Source: an uncultured Gemmatimonadales bacterium (GTDB lineage Bacteria > Gemmatimonadota > Gemmatimonadetes > JACCXV01 > JAHWKZ01). From it: 64,000 nt of DNA. Every line of letters starts with the position of its first letter. The stretch's first letter is position 1. The translations under genes were made by a program, and so were the position numbers. Below are positions 1-9,234 of the stretch, one piece after another. The stretch spans positions 146,192-210,191 of the forward strand of contig CAMYLR010000004.1 in the NCBI GenBank assembly GCA_947259315.1, read 5' to 3'. The notes beneath the pieces are model-generated. The model had not been told where the DNA came from, made no database searches, and worked only from the letters and a program-made list of their open reading frames with translations.

Positions 1-191
1 ACGGTGAGATAACGAGTCAACCGTTCGCGACCGGCCTGGATATCAACCTTGTCGGCGGGAAACCCTGCCCAGGTTACAAACGGCGCGCCGTGCGCCCGGC
101 GACACAGCGAGCAATGACAATGCCCGCAGTACCGGCTAGGCGGTGTGACTTCGAATTGGACCGCACCACAGAGACATGAGCCCTTGGCCAT
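1..191 (-). CDS. GFA/CENP-V-type zinc-binding protein, partial (C-terminus off the left edge)
   Basis: The first 63 codons run off the left edge. Translation starts at ATG 191-189, with GGAGG at 201-197 on the minus strand. The protein opens MAKGSCLCGAVQFEV, followed by CGHCHCSLCRRAHGA. This CxC plus CxxCxxxC pattern is the zinc centre of the glutathione-dependent formaldehyde-activating (GFA, Mss4-like fold) family. The usual length is 120-160 aa, so less than half is visible. Members bind zinc in the cytosol and only a few have proven enzyme activity, so the substrate cannot be assigned. A hairpin terminator lies just upstream, separating it from the secreted-protein gene at 286-726. Confidence 0.85.
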   Translation of the reverse strand, partial: MAKGSCLCGAVQFEVTPPSRYCGHCHCSLCRRAHGAPFVTWAGFPADKVDIQAGRERLTRYLT

Positions 192-212
192 GTGAACCTC
201 CGTCCATAAAGA

Positions 213-237
213 AGGGCGGCTTCAGGGAAGCCGCCCT
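213..237 (-). terminator. Rho-independent terminator
   Basis: A perfect 10-bp stem, AGGGCGGCTT (213-222) with AAGCCGCCCT (228-237), encloses a 5-nt loop. On the minus strand the stem is followed by a short T-rich stretch (TTCTTTAT). It sits 49 bp past the stop of the gene at 286-726, which it probably terminates. Confidence 0.75.
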
Positions 238-285
238 CTTTCCAACCACCGAGAGGGCTGCGCAGCCCCTCGTCTTTTTGAATGC

Positions 286-726
286 TTACTCCCCGTTCCC
301 ACCTGCGTTGGGTCCCATGGTGTAGAAGCCGTCTTTGTGGGGTCCACAAGCGTCACTGAAAGCGTCGGGGGCGTCCTCCCCGTACCGCTCTTCCATCCGG
401 TCAGCCGCTTCGTCCACGGCGGCGATGATCGCCTCGATGCTATCGCCGATCGTGTAGATCCCGAGGTTCCACTCATCGGCCCACCAGTGATAGATGTAGC
501 CGTGATTCTGAACGCCCATCCCCTCTGCGATCATCTCTTTCCAGATCGGCATGATCTGCGTCTCGGCCTGCTCCTCGACCGCAGCACCGGCCCCATCCGT
601 GAAGTCACACATGAACCACGACAGGCGGAGGACGGGTGCTTCCTCCTCCTCCATTTCTTGGGCCCAGGCGGTGCTCGTAACACCGACCACCATCAAGGCC
701 GCCAGCAACAACAACGTCTTGCGCAT
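286..726 (-). CDS. Small secreted protein of unknown function
   Basis: 146 aa. ATG at 726-724 has a good GGAGG about 7 nt upstream. Residues 1-22 are a clear signal peptide (MRKTLLLLAALMVVGVTSTAWA, cut after AWA). The mature chain begins with an acidic EMEEEE run. It then reads as strand (VLRLSWFM), helix (EEQAETQIMPIWKEMIAEG), strand with an aromatic cluster (YIYHWWADEWNLGIYT), helix (SIEAIIAAVDEAADRM), which is compatible with a ferredoxin-like alpha/beta fold. Two Cys in the mature protein could form a disulfide. I do not recognise the family. It lies between a terminator and another secreted protein on the same strand. Confidence 0.75.
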   Translation of the reverse strand: MRKTLLLLAALMVVGVTSTAWAQEMEEEEAPVLRLSWFMCDFTDGAGAAVEEQAETQIMPIWKEMIAEGMGVQNHGYIYHWWADEWNLGIYTIGDSIEAIIAAVDEAADRMEERYGEDAPDAFSDACGPHKDGFYTMGPNAGGNGE

Positions 727-820
727 TAACCAACCTCCGACTTTGCACGGGTGCGTTCCCCTAGCTGGGAAAATCGAGGGGAGGTTAACACCTTTGTAGT
801 CAAGAACACAGACTGCCCCA

Positions 821-1318
821 TCAGGGCAGATTCCACTCGCCCTTCCAGTACGAAATCCCCTGCGGCGTGTTCCCAATGAACCGGCCCTCAAACGTCATCT
901 CGCCGCTGATGCCCTCGTACTTTCCGGTCCCGGCTACCCAGCTCTGCGGGCCCGGGCATACACCATCGGCTTGCATCTCGCAGTTCCAGATGAGCATGGC
1001 TTGATCGCCATCCGCATCGGTCACGGTGCAACTACCCTGAAAGAACTGCCTGCCCCCGACGGTTCCTCCCGCTGCCGGACAGGTGATCCCCGCCTCGTGA
1101 AGAAACCCCGAGCCGTCGCTGTGGACGAACCCCCCATTGAACCCACCGTGCCAGTAGGAACTGTCATTCACGCTCTCCGTGGTCTCGCCGTAGCTACTCC
1201 ATGGGAATACGCCCTCGAAGCTGCCGCTCTTCGCCATCTGCGCCTGAGCAGAGTTGGCAACCACCACGAGCGCCAGCCCAGAGGCAAACGCCGCTGCAAA
1301 CATCATCCGCTTTTTCAT
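821..1318 (-). CDS. Small secreted beta-rich protein of unknown function
   Basis: 165 aa. ATG at 1318-1316 is preceded by AGGAG. A signal peptide covers residues 1-26 (ends NSAQA). The mature part is rich in Gly, Ser and aromatic residues. Its C-terminal half has the pattern GTGKYEGISGEMTFEGRF, which resembles allene-oxide-cyclase/dirigent-type small beta-barrels, where a GTGxYxGxxG turn precedes a strand. Three Cys are present. It is 94 bp upstream of the secreted protein at 286-726 on the same strand, so the two may be co-transcribed. No catalytic signature is visible and the barrel call is inference from pattern only. Confidence 0.72.
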   Translation of the reverse strand: MKKRMMFAAAFASGLALVVVANSAQAQMAKSGSFEGVFPWSSYGETTESVNDSSYWHGGFNGGFVHSDGSGFLHEAGITCPAAGGTVGGRQFFQGSCTVTDADGDQAMLIWNCEMQADGVCPGPQSWVAGTGKYEGISGEMTFEGRFIGNTPQGISYWKGEWNLP

Positions 1319-1371
1319 GTGCTTCTCCTGAGGAAGGAAGGAAACAAAACCTTGACCCGTAATTGATTAGC

Positions 1372-1448
1372 TGGTCGGGGCGACAGGATTTGAACCTGCG
1401 ACCACCTGAACCCCATTCAGGTGCGCTACCGGACTGCGCCACGCCCCG
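1372..1448 (-). tRNA. tRNA-Pro(GGG)
   Basis: 77 nt on the minus strand, with CCA encoded (TGG at 1372-1374). The acceptor stem CGGGGCG/CGCCCCG has 7 pairs. The anticodon stem is CCTGA/TCAGG around loop ATGGGGT, giving anticodon GGG. The T arm GCAGGTTCAAATCCTGT is intact. Confidence 0.95.
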
Positions 1449-1562
1449 ACCCAAGTGGTACGGAAAGCTGAGCTCATCCAAATTAGCGCGCTGGCGGTCG
1501 AGCGGCATCGGCTCGACCATACGGCTCCACACCAGAAACGATCTTACACCGGAGGTAACCCC

Positions 1563-3200
1563 GTGATCGCTCGCCCCGCGCTACTCGTCACATCGATGAT
1601 TCTCGCGTTATCCGGTTTGGCGACCGCGCAGGAAGCCCAACCGAAGAGCGATATCCACCCCGCCGCTTTCCGCGCTCACGTGGAGTTCCTCGGATCGGAT
1701 CTGCTCGAGGGTCGTGAGGCTGGCACTCGGGGCTACGCGCTGGCGGCCGCGTACGTAGCGGCGCAGTTCAAGGCGTACGGTCTCGAGCCGGCCGGTGACG
1801 GGGATTCCTTCTTTCAGTCGGTCCCGCTACGAAGCGCAAGGATCGACCCGGACGGTGCCGCTCTTACGATCGTGCGACGCGATCAACGGACTGAGTTGAC
1901 GTTCGGTGACGACTTCGTACCTACCGCCGATTTCTCGCGGACGAGTAGCTCGGTGGAGGCGGACGCGGTGTTCGTCGGGTACGGGATCTCGGCACCCGCC
2001 TTCGGCCACGATGACTACGCGAAAGCGGACGTTGACGGTAGGATCGTCGTCGTCCTGGCCGGCGGACCGGAGACGCTGCCGACTAACGCCCGCGCGCACT
2101 ACTCATCGGGGTCCGAGAAAGCGACCGCTGCAGCTGCCAACGGAGCCGTCGGCGTGTTGGTCGTTTTCACACCCGAGCTTGCCCAGCGATTCCCGTGGGA
2201 GGCGTTCGTCCGTTCGCGACAGGGGACGCGCATGCAGTGGCTCGACCCCCAGGGCACACCTCACAACGCCTTCCCGGGGCTTCAGTTCGGAGCGGCAGTC
2301 AATATGGTCGGAGCGAACAAGGTGTTCGCGAGCGCGCCGATGAGCCCGGAAGAGGCGATCGAGGCCGCACAAACGGGTAGGCCGATATTTTTCGATCTCG
2401 GCATTACGCTAGCGGCACAGGTCGAGACGCATCACGAAGACATTGTGAGCCCGAACATCGTCGCCCGCTTGAACGGGTCCGATCCGACACTGGCAGACGA
2501 GTTTGTCGCCTACACCGCGCACGTCGATCACATCGGGATCAGCACACCGGTTGACGCCGACTCGATCAATAACGGGGTGTTCGACAACGCGGCTGGCGTC
2601 GCTGCCCTCCTCGAGGTCGCTCGCGCGTTCTCGGACCGTCCCCAGAAGCCCAAGCGATCGATCCTGTTTATCGGAACCGCGGCCGAGGAGAAGGGGCTGC
2701 TTGGCGCCGACTACTTCGTTCACCACCCAACCGTCCCGATCGACCGCGTCGTCGCCAACATCAACATGGACGGGAACATTATGGCGTTTCCGTCGAAAGA
2801 CTTTCACGCCATTGGAAGCCCGCACTCTTCACTCGGGGACTTGGTGATCGACGTGGCGCGGGAGATGGACGCCGAGGTGCTCCCCGATCCGATGCCCGAG
2901 CAGAACTTCTTTGTCCGCAGCGATCAGTACGCCTTCGTCAAGAAGGGCGTGCCAGCCTTAGCGATCGTCAACGCGTTCGAGAGCACCGACCCGTCGATCG
3001 ACGGACGACAGGCGGTTCTCGAGTGGATCGGCACTCGGTACCACCGGCCGAGTGACGATCTCAGCCAGCCTATCCACTGGAACGTAGGAGTCGCATTCAC
3101 CGAGCTGTCGTATCGGACTGGGGTTCGAATCGCGAATGAACCACAACAGCCGACGTGGAATGAAGGGGACTTCTTCGGGGAGCAGTTTGGACGCCGCTAG
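1563..3200 (+). CDS. Secreted M28 family zinc peptidase with PA-domain insert
   Basis: 545 aa, starting at GTG 1563 with GGAGGT seven nt upstream; an in-frame ATG at 1455 lies in the tRNA leader and lacks a ribosome site. Residues 1-22 are a signal peptide ending ATAQ. Residues about 100-240 resemble a protease-associated domain (FVGYGISAP, then IVVVLAGGP, then GAVGVLVV). The peptidase part carries the M28 ligand order: H and D in TAHVDHIG...[10 protein letters not shown] in [10 protein letters not shown] in NINMDGN and a late H in [10 protein letters not shown]. It should be an exported aminopeptidase-type enzyme using two zinc ions. It is transcribed away from tRNA-Pro and converges on the radical SAM gene with 14 bp between stops. 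Confidence 0.9.
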   Translation: MIARPALLVTSMILALSGLATAQEAQPKSDIHPAAFRAHVEFLGSDLLEGREAGTRGYALAAAYVAAQFKAYGLEPAGDGDSFFQSVPLRSARIDPDGAALTIVRRDQRTELTFGDDFVPTADFSRTSSSVEADAVFVGYGISAPAFGHDDYAKADVDGRIVVVLAGGPETLPTNARAHYSSGSEKATAAAANGAVGVLVVFTPELAQRFPWEAFVRSRQGTRMQWLDPQGTPHNAFPGLQFGAAVNMVGANKVFASAPMSPEEAIEAAQTGRPIFFDLGITLAAQVETHHEDIVSPNIVARLNGSDPTLADEFVAYTAHVDHIGISTPVDADSINNGVFDNAAGVAALLEVARAFSDRPQKPKRSILFIGTAAEEKGLLGADYFVHHPTVPIDRVVANINMDGNIMAFPSKDFHAIGSPHSSLGDLVIDVAREMDAEVLPDPMPEQNFFVRSDQYAFVKKGVPALAIVNAFESTDPSIDGRQAVLEWIGTRYHRPSDDLSQPIHWNVGVAFTELSYRTGVRIANEPQQPTWNEGDFFGEQFGRR

Positions 3201-3214
3201 GGTGCGACGACCGT

Positions 3215-5215
3215 TCAGACCGAGGCCGACCGATCCCCTCGCGAGATGCCCTGCATCACGCGCTCGTAGTGCAGCCCCTTGATGGCGAGCTCGAACGCCT
3301 TAACGAGGTAAGCGCCCGGGAAGCGGTGGACACGGCGGTGATGGAGGGCGTGTTCGCGACCCCACCGGTATAGCGACCGCACGTCATCCGCGCTCGGTGA
3401 CCGGGCCTCGACCTTCTCCTTCAGCCGCACCACCCATTCGCTGACCTCGTCCAACCTGCGGCTCGGATCCGAGCGAACGATCGCATCGTGCGCGCGGTCG
3501 ACCAACACCGACAGCGACTCGACGTCGTTATCGGTCAGCGACGCGTGGGCTCTGTCGCCGAGCGCACGCAAGCGACGATTCATGTCCGAAGTTGCCCGCC
3601 GGGCCTCCCGGAAGTGAGCGAAATCGAGCCGTATCGCTTTCAATAGCAAACCGAAGTATCGCGCGCGCCGGTTGCTCACGATGCCCTGTCGCCAAACCGA
3701 GTGGAACGCCGCTTTGAGGTCGGAACGCCTCACGAATCCGCCACGGAAGATGTGCGGGTCGATGCGCTCCAATAGCAGCGCCGCCCGATGGTACATCTCC
3801 CCCGGGCTGAACAGCTTCTCGAGCATCTGGTAGTACCCGGTCCGCATCTCCTCGCGAGTCATCTTCATCGGGATGAACTGCACCTCATCGTCGGTGTTGT
3901 TCCCCGAATACTCGGCTTCGCGCAACCGCCCCTCGCTGCGCAGCCGTTCGGCCAGCGGCGTGTGCGGGATGGGCGTCAACATTCCGGCCATGGCGGTCGG
4001 GATCGCGGCGTCCTTGGCGAACGACGCGATCGCCTCGCCGGTTTCGATCGTGTCCTCGTCTCCGCCAAAGATGAAACCCGCCATGACTTCGATCCCGGCG
4101 CGCTGGATCTTGGCCACGGTCCGAGCGATGTCGACCTTGACGTTCTGCTTCTTGTTCATCCCCTTGAGCGCGGCCGGATCGGGGTTCTCGATCCCCAGGA
4201 ACACTTCCCCAAATCCGGCCTGCTGCATCAGCGGCAGCAAGTGCGCCAGCTTGGGTGCGCCCAGATCGAGGCTCGCCTGCGTGTAGAACGAGAACGGATA
4301 GTCGTGCTCGCGTTGAAACTCGATCATCTCGCGCAGGATCACTTCGATCGCTTTGGGGTTGCCGACGAAGTTGTCGTCGACGGTAAAGATTCCGCCGCGA
4401 TACCCGAGGCCGAACAAGACCTCCAGCTCCTCGCGCACGGACTCGAGCGTCTTGGGCCGGGTGAACCCACCGTTGAACTGAATGATGTCGCAGAAGTCGC
4501 ACCGAAAACGGCACCCAACGGTCGTCTGCATCATGAGCGCGCGATAATCCCTGATGTCGAGCAGATCCCACCTGGGCGGTGGCGTGTAATCGAGCTCCTT
4601 GAAGATCGCCCGATCGTTCAGGACCTTGCGCGAACCCGGAGGCTCAGCGGCGATCGCCTCCGGAATGAGCAGCGTGGGTCGGCCGTCCGAATGGTGGCGC
4701 CCTTCGGGATGGTGCAGGATGCGGTTGATCGCGTCGACCCACTGGCCGCCCTCCCCCCACACCAGCACATCGAGACCCCGGTGCAGGATCTCGTCGGATG
4801 GGGTTTGCGGCTCAAGCAAATGATCCCGAAAACTCGACGGGTACGGTCCGCCGATCACCCATGGAGTATCCAGACCCTTGGCCGGCCCATCCATGACCTC
4901 GACGAGTGACGGTTTCTGTACCGACATCGCACTCGTGAAAACCGCATCGGCGCCGTCGATCCGCTCGCGCAGCTCTTCATCTCGCACGCGCTCGACGTTG
5001 AGATCGATCAACTCGAACGTCCAGTTCTCGGGCATCATCGCAGCAAACGTGATCAGACCCAACGGCGGGAAGGCGGCCTTCCGACCGACCATCGGCATGA
5101 TGTGCCGGTAGCTCCAGAAGCTGGCCGGGAACTCGGGGGCAACGAGGAGTCCCCTCTTCGGCTCGTTGCATTCGGTTTCGGGCACGCCCGCGATCTGGAC
5201 CAACGGTTCGCTCAC
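3215..5215 (-). CDS. B12-binding radical SAM protein (DUF4070-type, HpnP/HpnJ-like)
   Basis: 666 aa. Start GTG 5215 overlaps the TGA of the upstream M61 gene by 4 bp (GTGA), so translation is probably coupled. The N-terminal 150 aa have the look of a cobalamin-binding domain (PPLGLITFAAMMP, then ELIDLNVE, then a GADAVFTSAM turn) but lack an obvious DxHxxG, which many radical SAM members also lack. The radical SAM core has CRFRCDFCD (CxxxCxxC, about residue 225) followed by DDNFVGNP. The C-terminal 250 aa match the DUF4070 extension seen in hopanoid methylases and relatives. The substrate is unknown. HpnP-type C2-hopanoid methylation is one possibility, but no hopanoid genes are nearby. Confidence 0.85.
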   Translation of the reverse strand: MSEPLVQIAGVPETECNEPKRGLLVAPEFPASFWSYRHIMPMVGRKAAFPPLGLITFAAMMPENWTFELIDLNVERVRDEELRERIDGADAVFTSAMSVQKPSLVEVMDGPAKGLDTPWVIGGPYPSSFRDHLLEPQTPSDEILHRGLDVLVWGEGGQWVDAINRILHHPEGRHHSDGRPTLLIPEAIAAEPPGSRKVLNDRAIFKELDYTPPPRWDLLDIRDYRALMMQTTVGCRFRCDFCDIIQFNGGFTRPKTLESVREELEVLFGLGYRGGIFTVDDNFVGNPKAIEVILREMIEFQREHDYPFSFYTQASLDLGAPKLAHLLPLMQQAGFGEVFLGIENPDPAALKGMNKKQNVKVDIARTVAKIQRAGIEVMAGFIFGGDEDTIETGEAIASFAKDAAIPTAMAGMLTPIPHTPLAERLRSEGRLREAEYSGNNTDDEVQFIPMKMTREEMRTGYYQMLEKLFSPGEMYHRAALLLERIDPHIFRGGFVRRSDLKAAFHSVWRQGIVSNRRARYFGLLLKAIRLDFAHFREARRATSDMNRRLRALGDRAHASLTDNDVESLSVLVDRAHDAIVRSDPSRRLDEVSEWVVRLKEKVEARSPSADDVRSLYRWGREHALHHRRVHRFPGAYLVKAFELAIKGLHYERVMQGISRGDRSASV

Positions 5216-6750
5216 TCGTTCTCACTCCAGGCCTGGCGAAGCATCAGCTGGCGCTCGTCGGCGTCGGCTTGAATCTCGAATCTGACGACTTGTCCCCGAG
5301 CATCGGTAACCGCGTCGATCCCCAACGTGCCGAAATACTCACCGATCGGCAGCGGTTCGGCGTGCCGCACGTAACGCTCGAAGAACTCAAAAATCTCGGG
5401 ATAGGTCATCGCCGCCACCACGTCGTAGAACCCGCAATCGGGAAACGCCCGACCCTTACCGTAGTACCGCATCAGCTTCTGAAGCAAATCTTGCAGTCCG
5501 CTCTCACCGTCGGAGAGATCGAGCAACAGGATGTCGAGTAGCTCCCCGACCAGCGCCCCCCGCTGGTAGACGTTCGGAAACTGGCGCTGGCCTTCCTCGC
5601 TATACGACGTCAGCGACAGCTGTTCGAGGCTGTAGTCAGCCCGGAACTGGCGATCCGCCTGGATCTTGCCGGCGATCGTTTCGAGGTGCTCTTCGATCGT
5701 CGTGAGTCCCGATCGCAGCTGCATCGCGTGAGCACCCCACTCGGTCACGCCTTCGTACAGCCACAGGTGCGCAGATGGAACGGGCTGCTCAAAGTTAAAG
5801 CTCTCGATGATCTCGCTGTGAATGTTGAGCGGCGTGATAATGTGCAGGAACTCGTGCGCCGCGATGTCGGTGATGAACGCACCCGCTCGTTCCGAGAACG
5901 GGATATCCGGCAACACGTACTCGGAGCTGTACGAATGCTCCCACGCCCCGGCGGTTTGACCGGCCCATTCGAAATGAAAGAGGAAGACGTAACGATCGAC
6001 CGGCAGCTCGCCGAGAAACTCGCCCGCCGACTTCAACATCTCGCTCATCGACCCGAGTAGCTGTTCGGATCGCACACCGCCGCTCTTCGAGTACGTGTAG
6101 ATCTCGACCTGCGCGCCACCGACCTCCGTGCTGGCGAACGTCAACTCGCCGAGTAGGATCGGCGAATCGACCAGATGGTCGTAATCGTCGGCGGCAAAGC
6201 CGCCATCGTCCGCGCGTTCCAACGCCGTTCCGACCTGCCACTCGTCCGGGTACTCCAGATGAACGTGGACGGGCGCGTCCTGGAGTCCGGCCGGAAAACC
6301 CACCACCGCGTGCGGGTTGAAAAGCAAGTGGTTCGACTCGATCGAGGTGCCCGCCATCGGGTAGATCGGATGCTCCTCGACCGGATTGTCCCACGTCTCG
6401 GCGATCGAATACTCGATCGAGCGCACTTGCGAGGGGTCTGCGATGCGCCACTGATTGGTCGCTACGCGTTCCGTCTCTAGCGGCGCCCCATCCGCGTCGA
6501 AAGCCTCGAACGATCGCACAAAACGGCCCACATCCATCACCTGATAGGTTCCCGGTGCGGTGGACGCGAATTGGTACACATCGTTGTCGGTTCCGAGACC
6601 CTCGACCGCTAGACGAACGTGGAATAAGTCTTCCGCGGGGTCGCCGAGATCGATGTGGTACTCGAGCGGCGTGGTCTGGCCCAACGCCGGGACGGCGATC
6701 GCAAGTAGAACGAGCGTTGTGGATAGCGCTCCGGCGAGCCTGTTTCTCAT
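5212..6750 (-). CDS. Secreted M61 (glycyl aminopeptidase) family metallopeptidase, short form
   Basis: 512 aa. ATG 6750 has GGAGGG upstream. Residues 1-24 are a signal peptide. The N-terminal beta domain is followed by the zinc site AAHEFLHI (H299, E300, H303) and the third ligand E333 in YEGVTEW, the classic M61 spacing. M61 enzymes usually carry a C-terminal PDZ domain and run to about 570-620 aa; this one ends soon after the helical catalytic region (EYFGTLGIDAVTDARGQ), so at most a PDZ stub remains. Its stop overlaps the radical SAM start. The upstream MFS gene ends 24 bp before its start, so the three may form one transcript. Confidence 0.87.
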   Translation of the reverse strand: MRNRLAGALSTTLVLLAIAVPALGQTTPLEYHIDLGDPAEDLFHVRLAVEGLGTDNDVYQFASTAPGTYQVMDVGRFVRSFEAFDADGAPLETERVATNQWRIADPSQVRSIEYSIAETWDNPVEEHPIYPMAGTSIESNHLLFNPHAVVGFPAGLQDAPVHVHLEYPDEWQVGTALERADDGGFAADDYDHLVDSPILLGELTFASTEVGGAQVEIYTYSKSGGVRSEQLLGSMSEMLKSAGEFLGELPVDRYVFLFHFEWAGQTAGAWEHSYSSEYVLPDIPFSERAGAFITDIAAHEFLHIITPLNIHSEIIESFNFEQPVPSAHLWLYEGVTEWGAHAMQLRSGLTTIEEHLETIAGKIQADRQFRADYSLEQLSLTSYSEEGQRQFPNVYQRGALVGELLDILLLDLSDGESGLQDLLQKLMRYYGKGRAFPDCGFYDVVAAMTYPEIFEFFERYVRHAEPLPIGEYFGTLGIDAVTDARGQVVRFEIQADADERQLMLRQAWSENE

Positions 6751-6774
6751 CTCTTCAACCCTCCTGTACTTACG

Positions 6775-7989
6775 TCATGTCACATGAGAGACTACTTCAA
6801 TTGGTCGACCGTGGCGCTTTAGCGCCGGGTGGATCGCCAGCAGGGTCGCGATAAACATGATCGGGGTGATCGCCAGCGCCGACTCGCGGGCGCCGATCGC
6901 GTCGCCGAGCACGCCAGCACCGATGACCGCCACCGATCCCACGGCCCACGCCAGACCCATCACGATACCCGAGTACAGCGCGGCGCGGTCGGGCCGAATC
7001 TCCTGCGCGATCACGACGATCGGCGGCAGGACCGACATGTTGGCGAAACCTGCAAACGCCATGGCGATGAGCGCTGGCGCGGTGCCGGGAGTAAACCAAA
7101 ACGCGAGAAAATGGGTTGGCAACGCGATCAGCGTGAGCCCCGCCAGCAACCAACGGCGATCGATGCGATCGGTCAGGTAACCGCCCGTCAACGAGCCGAC
7201 GGCTTGTGCGGCCAGGTACAAAGATAGGGCGTAAGCCCCAGACATCTCAGAACGGCCAGCCTCAGCGTTGGCGATCGGCGCCATCGTCAGGAACACGCGC
7301 TGGAAAAAGGCAGCGATCGCACTCACGCCGAACAGGAGCCCGAGCGGTCCGCGCAACGACCGAGCCAGCCGGCCCACCGTCAACGAGGGGCCGGCGGGGA
7401 CGAGGTTCTCGCCGGTCGGAATCGCTGGATACAAGGCGATCGCCAGGATCACGACCGGAATCGCCGCCACCCAAAGCCCGCGGAAACCGAGCCAAGCCAC
7501 GATCCAGACCGCGATCAAGGGACCCACGGCATAACCGACAGTGCCGCCCGACGAGAAGACGGCGTGGCGCATGCCGCTCCCCCGTCCGCCAGTCACGTTC
7601 GCGGCGACTGCGACCGCCGGCGGGTGAAACGCTGCGCCCCCGAGTCCACCCGCGATCAGCAACAACAGCAACACAGTGAACGTCGGCGCCCAACCGATCA
7701 TCGACAGGAACACCCCGCTCACGATTGGACCTGCCACGATCATCAGCCGCCGGCCACGCCGATCGGCGACGTGGCCCAGCACCGGCTGCGCCAGCGACGC
7801 GGCGATCGACAGCGCCATCGTCGCCCCCGCCGCGGCCGCTATCGACATGTCGAGCTTGGCCATGAGGCGCGGCAGGAGCGGGTGGACGAACGCCGTATAT
7901 GCGTCGTTCGCGCCGTGGAGAACGGCGATCGCGAGCGCGACCTTCATCGCGCCCATGCGCTTTGTCCCAGGTGGGGTCGGATGCGTCAT
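6775..7989 (-). CDS. MFS transporter, fosmidomycin-resistance (Fsr)-like
   Basis: 404 aa from ATG 7989; an earlier TTG at 8004 is in frame but has no better ribosome site. About 12 hydrophobic segments are present. Family cues are LHGANDAYTAFVHPLLP in TM1, the GHVADRRGRR loop between TM2 and TM3, and GGAAFHPPA in TM4, as in the Fsr branch of the major facilitator superfamily. It is expected to be an inner-membrane drug or metabolite exporter driven by protons. It is divergent from the MscS gene, with 100 bp between the starts. The substrate cannot be read from sequence. Confidence 0.85.
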   Translation of the reverse strand: MTHPTPPGTKRMGAMKVALAIAVLHGANDAYTAFVHPLLPRLMAKLDMSIAAAAGATMALSIAASLAQPVLGHVADRRGRRLMIVAGPIVSGVFLSMIGWAPTFTVLLLLLIAGGLGGAAFHPPAVAVAANVTGGRGSGMRHAVFSSGGTVGYAVGPLIAVWIVAWLGFRGLWVAAIPVVILAIALYPAIPTGENLVPAGPSLTVGRLARSLRGPLGLLFGVSAIAAFFQRVFLTMAPIANAEAGRSEMSGAYALSLYLAAQAVGSLTGGYLTDRIDRRWLLAGLTLIALPTHFLAFWFTPGTAPALIAMAFAGFANMSVLPPIVVIAQEIRPDRAALYSGIVMGLAWAVGSVAVIGAGVLGDAIGARESALAITPIMFIATLLAIHPALKRHGRPIEVVSHVT

Positions 7990-8089
7990 CTCGTCCCGTC
8001 TCAATCGAACGCTGGAGAAGTCGGCAAGCTATCGTCCACCCGTCAGCCGGTCGACAAGAATCACGCCAGTCTGTTATCGTCCCTATGCG

Positions 8090-9208
8090 ATGGAGTTCTT
8101 AGGGTTCGACCTCGGACAGTTCGACTTTCAAGGCTGGCTCGATACGGCATGGGCGTTCGCCGCCCCGCGACTCGTCGTCTCGGTCGGTCAGCTCCTCCTC
8201 GTACTCGTCGTTTGGCTGGCGGCGCGGTGGATACTGAGGCGGGTTGAGCGCCGCCTGACGTCCCGCACCAAGACCGACGTCGACGACTTGGTGGTGCAGC
8301 TCATCCGCCGGTTGGTCCTGATATCGATCGTCTTCTGGGGCGCATGGCGGTTGGCTGAAATCTGGGAGCTGGGTCACATGTCGCGCACGATCGGCGCGGT
8401 CTGGATCGTGATGCTCTCGCTGCCGATCAGCGCCTTTGTATCGAGCGCACTGCGGGTCATCGAAGAGAAGGTGGCGCCAAAAACCGAGAGTCGCCTCGAT
8501 GACACCGCGCTGCCGCTGCTCAACCGGATCGTGCGGGGACTCGTGATCGGCCTCGGTATCCTGATCGCGCTGACGTTTCTCGGCATCAACATCACCCCGA
8601 TCCTGGCTGGCGCCGGCGTGATGGGGCTCGGTGTTTCGCTGGCCGCCAAGGACACGCTGTCCAACCTGATCGCCGGGTTGCTGCTGATCGTCGACCGCCC
8701 GTTCCAGGTCGGCGACCGGATCGAGCTGTGGAACGCGCCGACCGAAACCGGAAGCTGGGGCGACGTGATCGAGATCGGACTCCGGGCGACCAAGATCCGA
8801 AACCCCGACAACTTGATCATCGTGGTGCCAAACAACGAGATCATGCGCCGCGACATCATCAACTACACCGCATCCGGACCGCACATTCGGTTGCGCCTCC
8901 CGATCGGGATCGCCTACAACGCCGATGCGGAGAAGGCCAAAGCGCTAATCATCGAAGTCGCCAAATCGACCGATGGTGTCAAAGCGACTCCCGAGCCGGT
9001 CGTAATCACCCGCAAATTCGGCGAGTCATCGATCGATCTGGAGCTGCGGGTTTGGATCCGCGAGGCGCGTGACCGCCGGGCGATCGGCGATGCGATCGGC
9101 GACCAGGTAAAGACAAAGTTCGATGAACACGGGATCGAGATCCCGTTCCCGCGGCGCGACATCGTGGTCCGCACCGAAGGCGGCGAGCCTACCCTCCCAA
9201 CAGAGTAG
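8090..9208 (+). CDS. MscS-family mechanosensitive ion channel
   Basis: 372 aa from ATG 8090. No strong ribosome site precedes it, but the protein reads correctly from MEFLGFDLGQ and the open frame upstream lies in the divergent promoter region. Four or so N-terminal membrane segments lead to the pore helix region (GAGVMGLGVSLAAKDTLSNLIAG) and the beta-domain signature (RPFQVGDRIEL, then GDVIEIGLRATKIRNPDNLIIVVPNNEI). These are the hallmark MscS motifs. The C-terminal alpha/beta vestibule is complete. It should open under membrane tension in the inner membrane to release osmolytes. It converges with the peroxiredoxin gene with 26 bp between stops. Confidence 0.92.
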   Translation: MEFLGFDLGQFDFQGWLDTAWAFAAPRLVVSVGQLLLVLVVWLAARWILRRVERRLTSRTKTDVDDLVVQLIRRLVLISIVFWGAWRLAEIWELGHMSRTIGAVWIVMLSLPISAFVSSALRVIEEKVAPKTESRLDDTALPLLNRIVRGLVIGLGILIALTFLGINITPILAGAGVMGLGVSLAAKDTLSNLIAGLLLIVDRPFQVGDRIELWNAPTETGSWGDVIEIGLRATKIRNPDNLIIVVPNNEIMRRDIINYTASGPHIRLRLPIGIAYNADAEKAKALIIEVAKSTDGVKATPEPVVITRKFGESSIDLELRVWIREARDRRAIGDAIGDQVKTKFDEHGIEIPFPRRDIVVRTEGGEPTLPTE

Positions 9209-9234
9209 GCCCGCGTGTGTCCAAACTACGCCAA

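Noticed and set aside
3788..4909. A 373-codon open frame on the plus strand opposite the radical SAM gene
   Set aside because: It is His/Arg-rich with no recognisable domain. The minus strand carries the radical SAM motifs, so it is a shadow of high GC.
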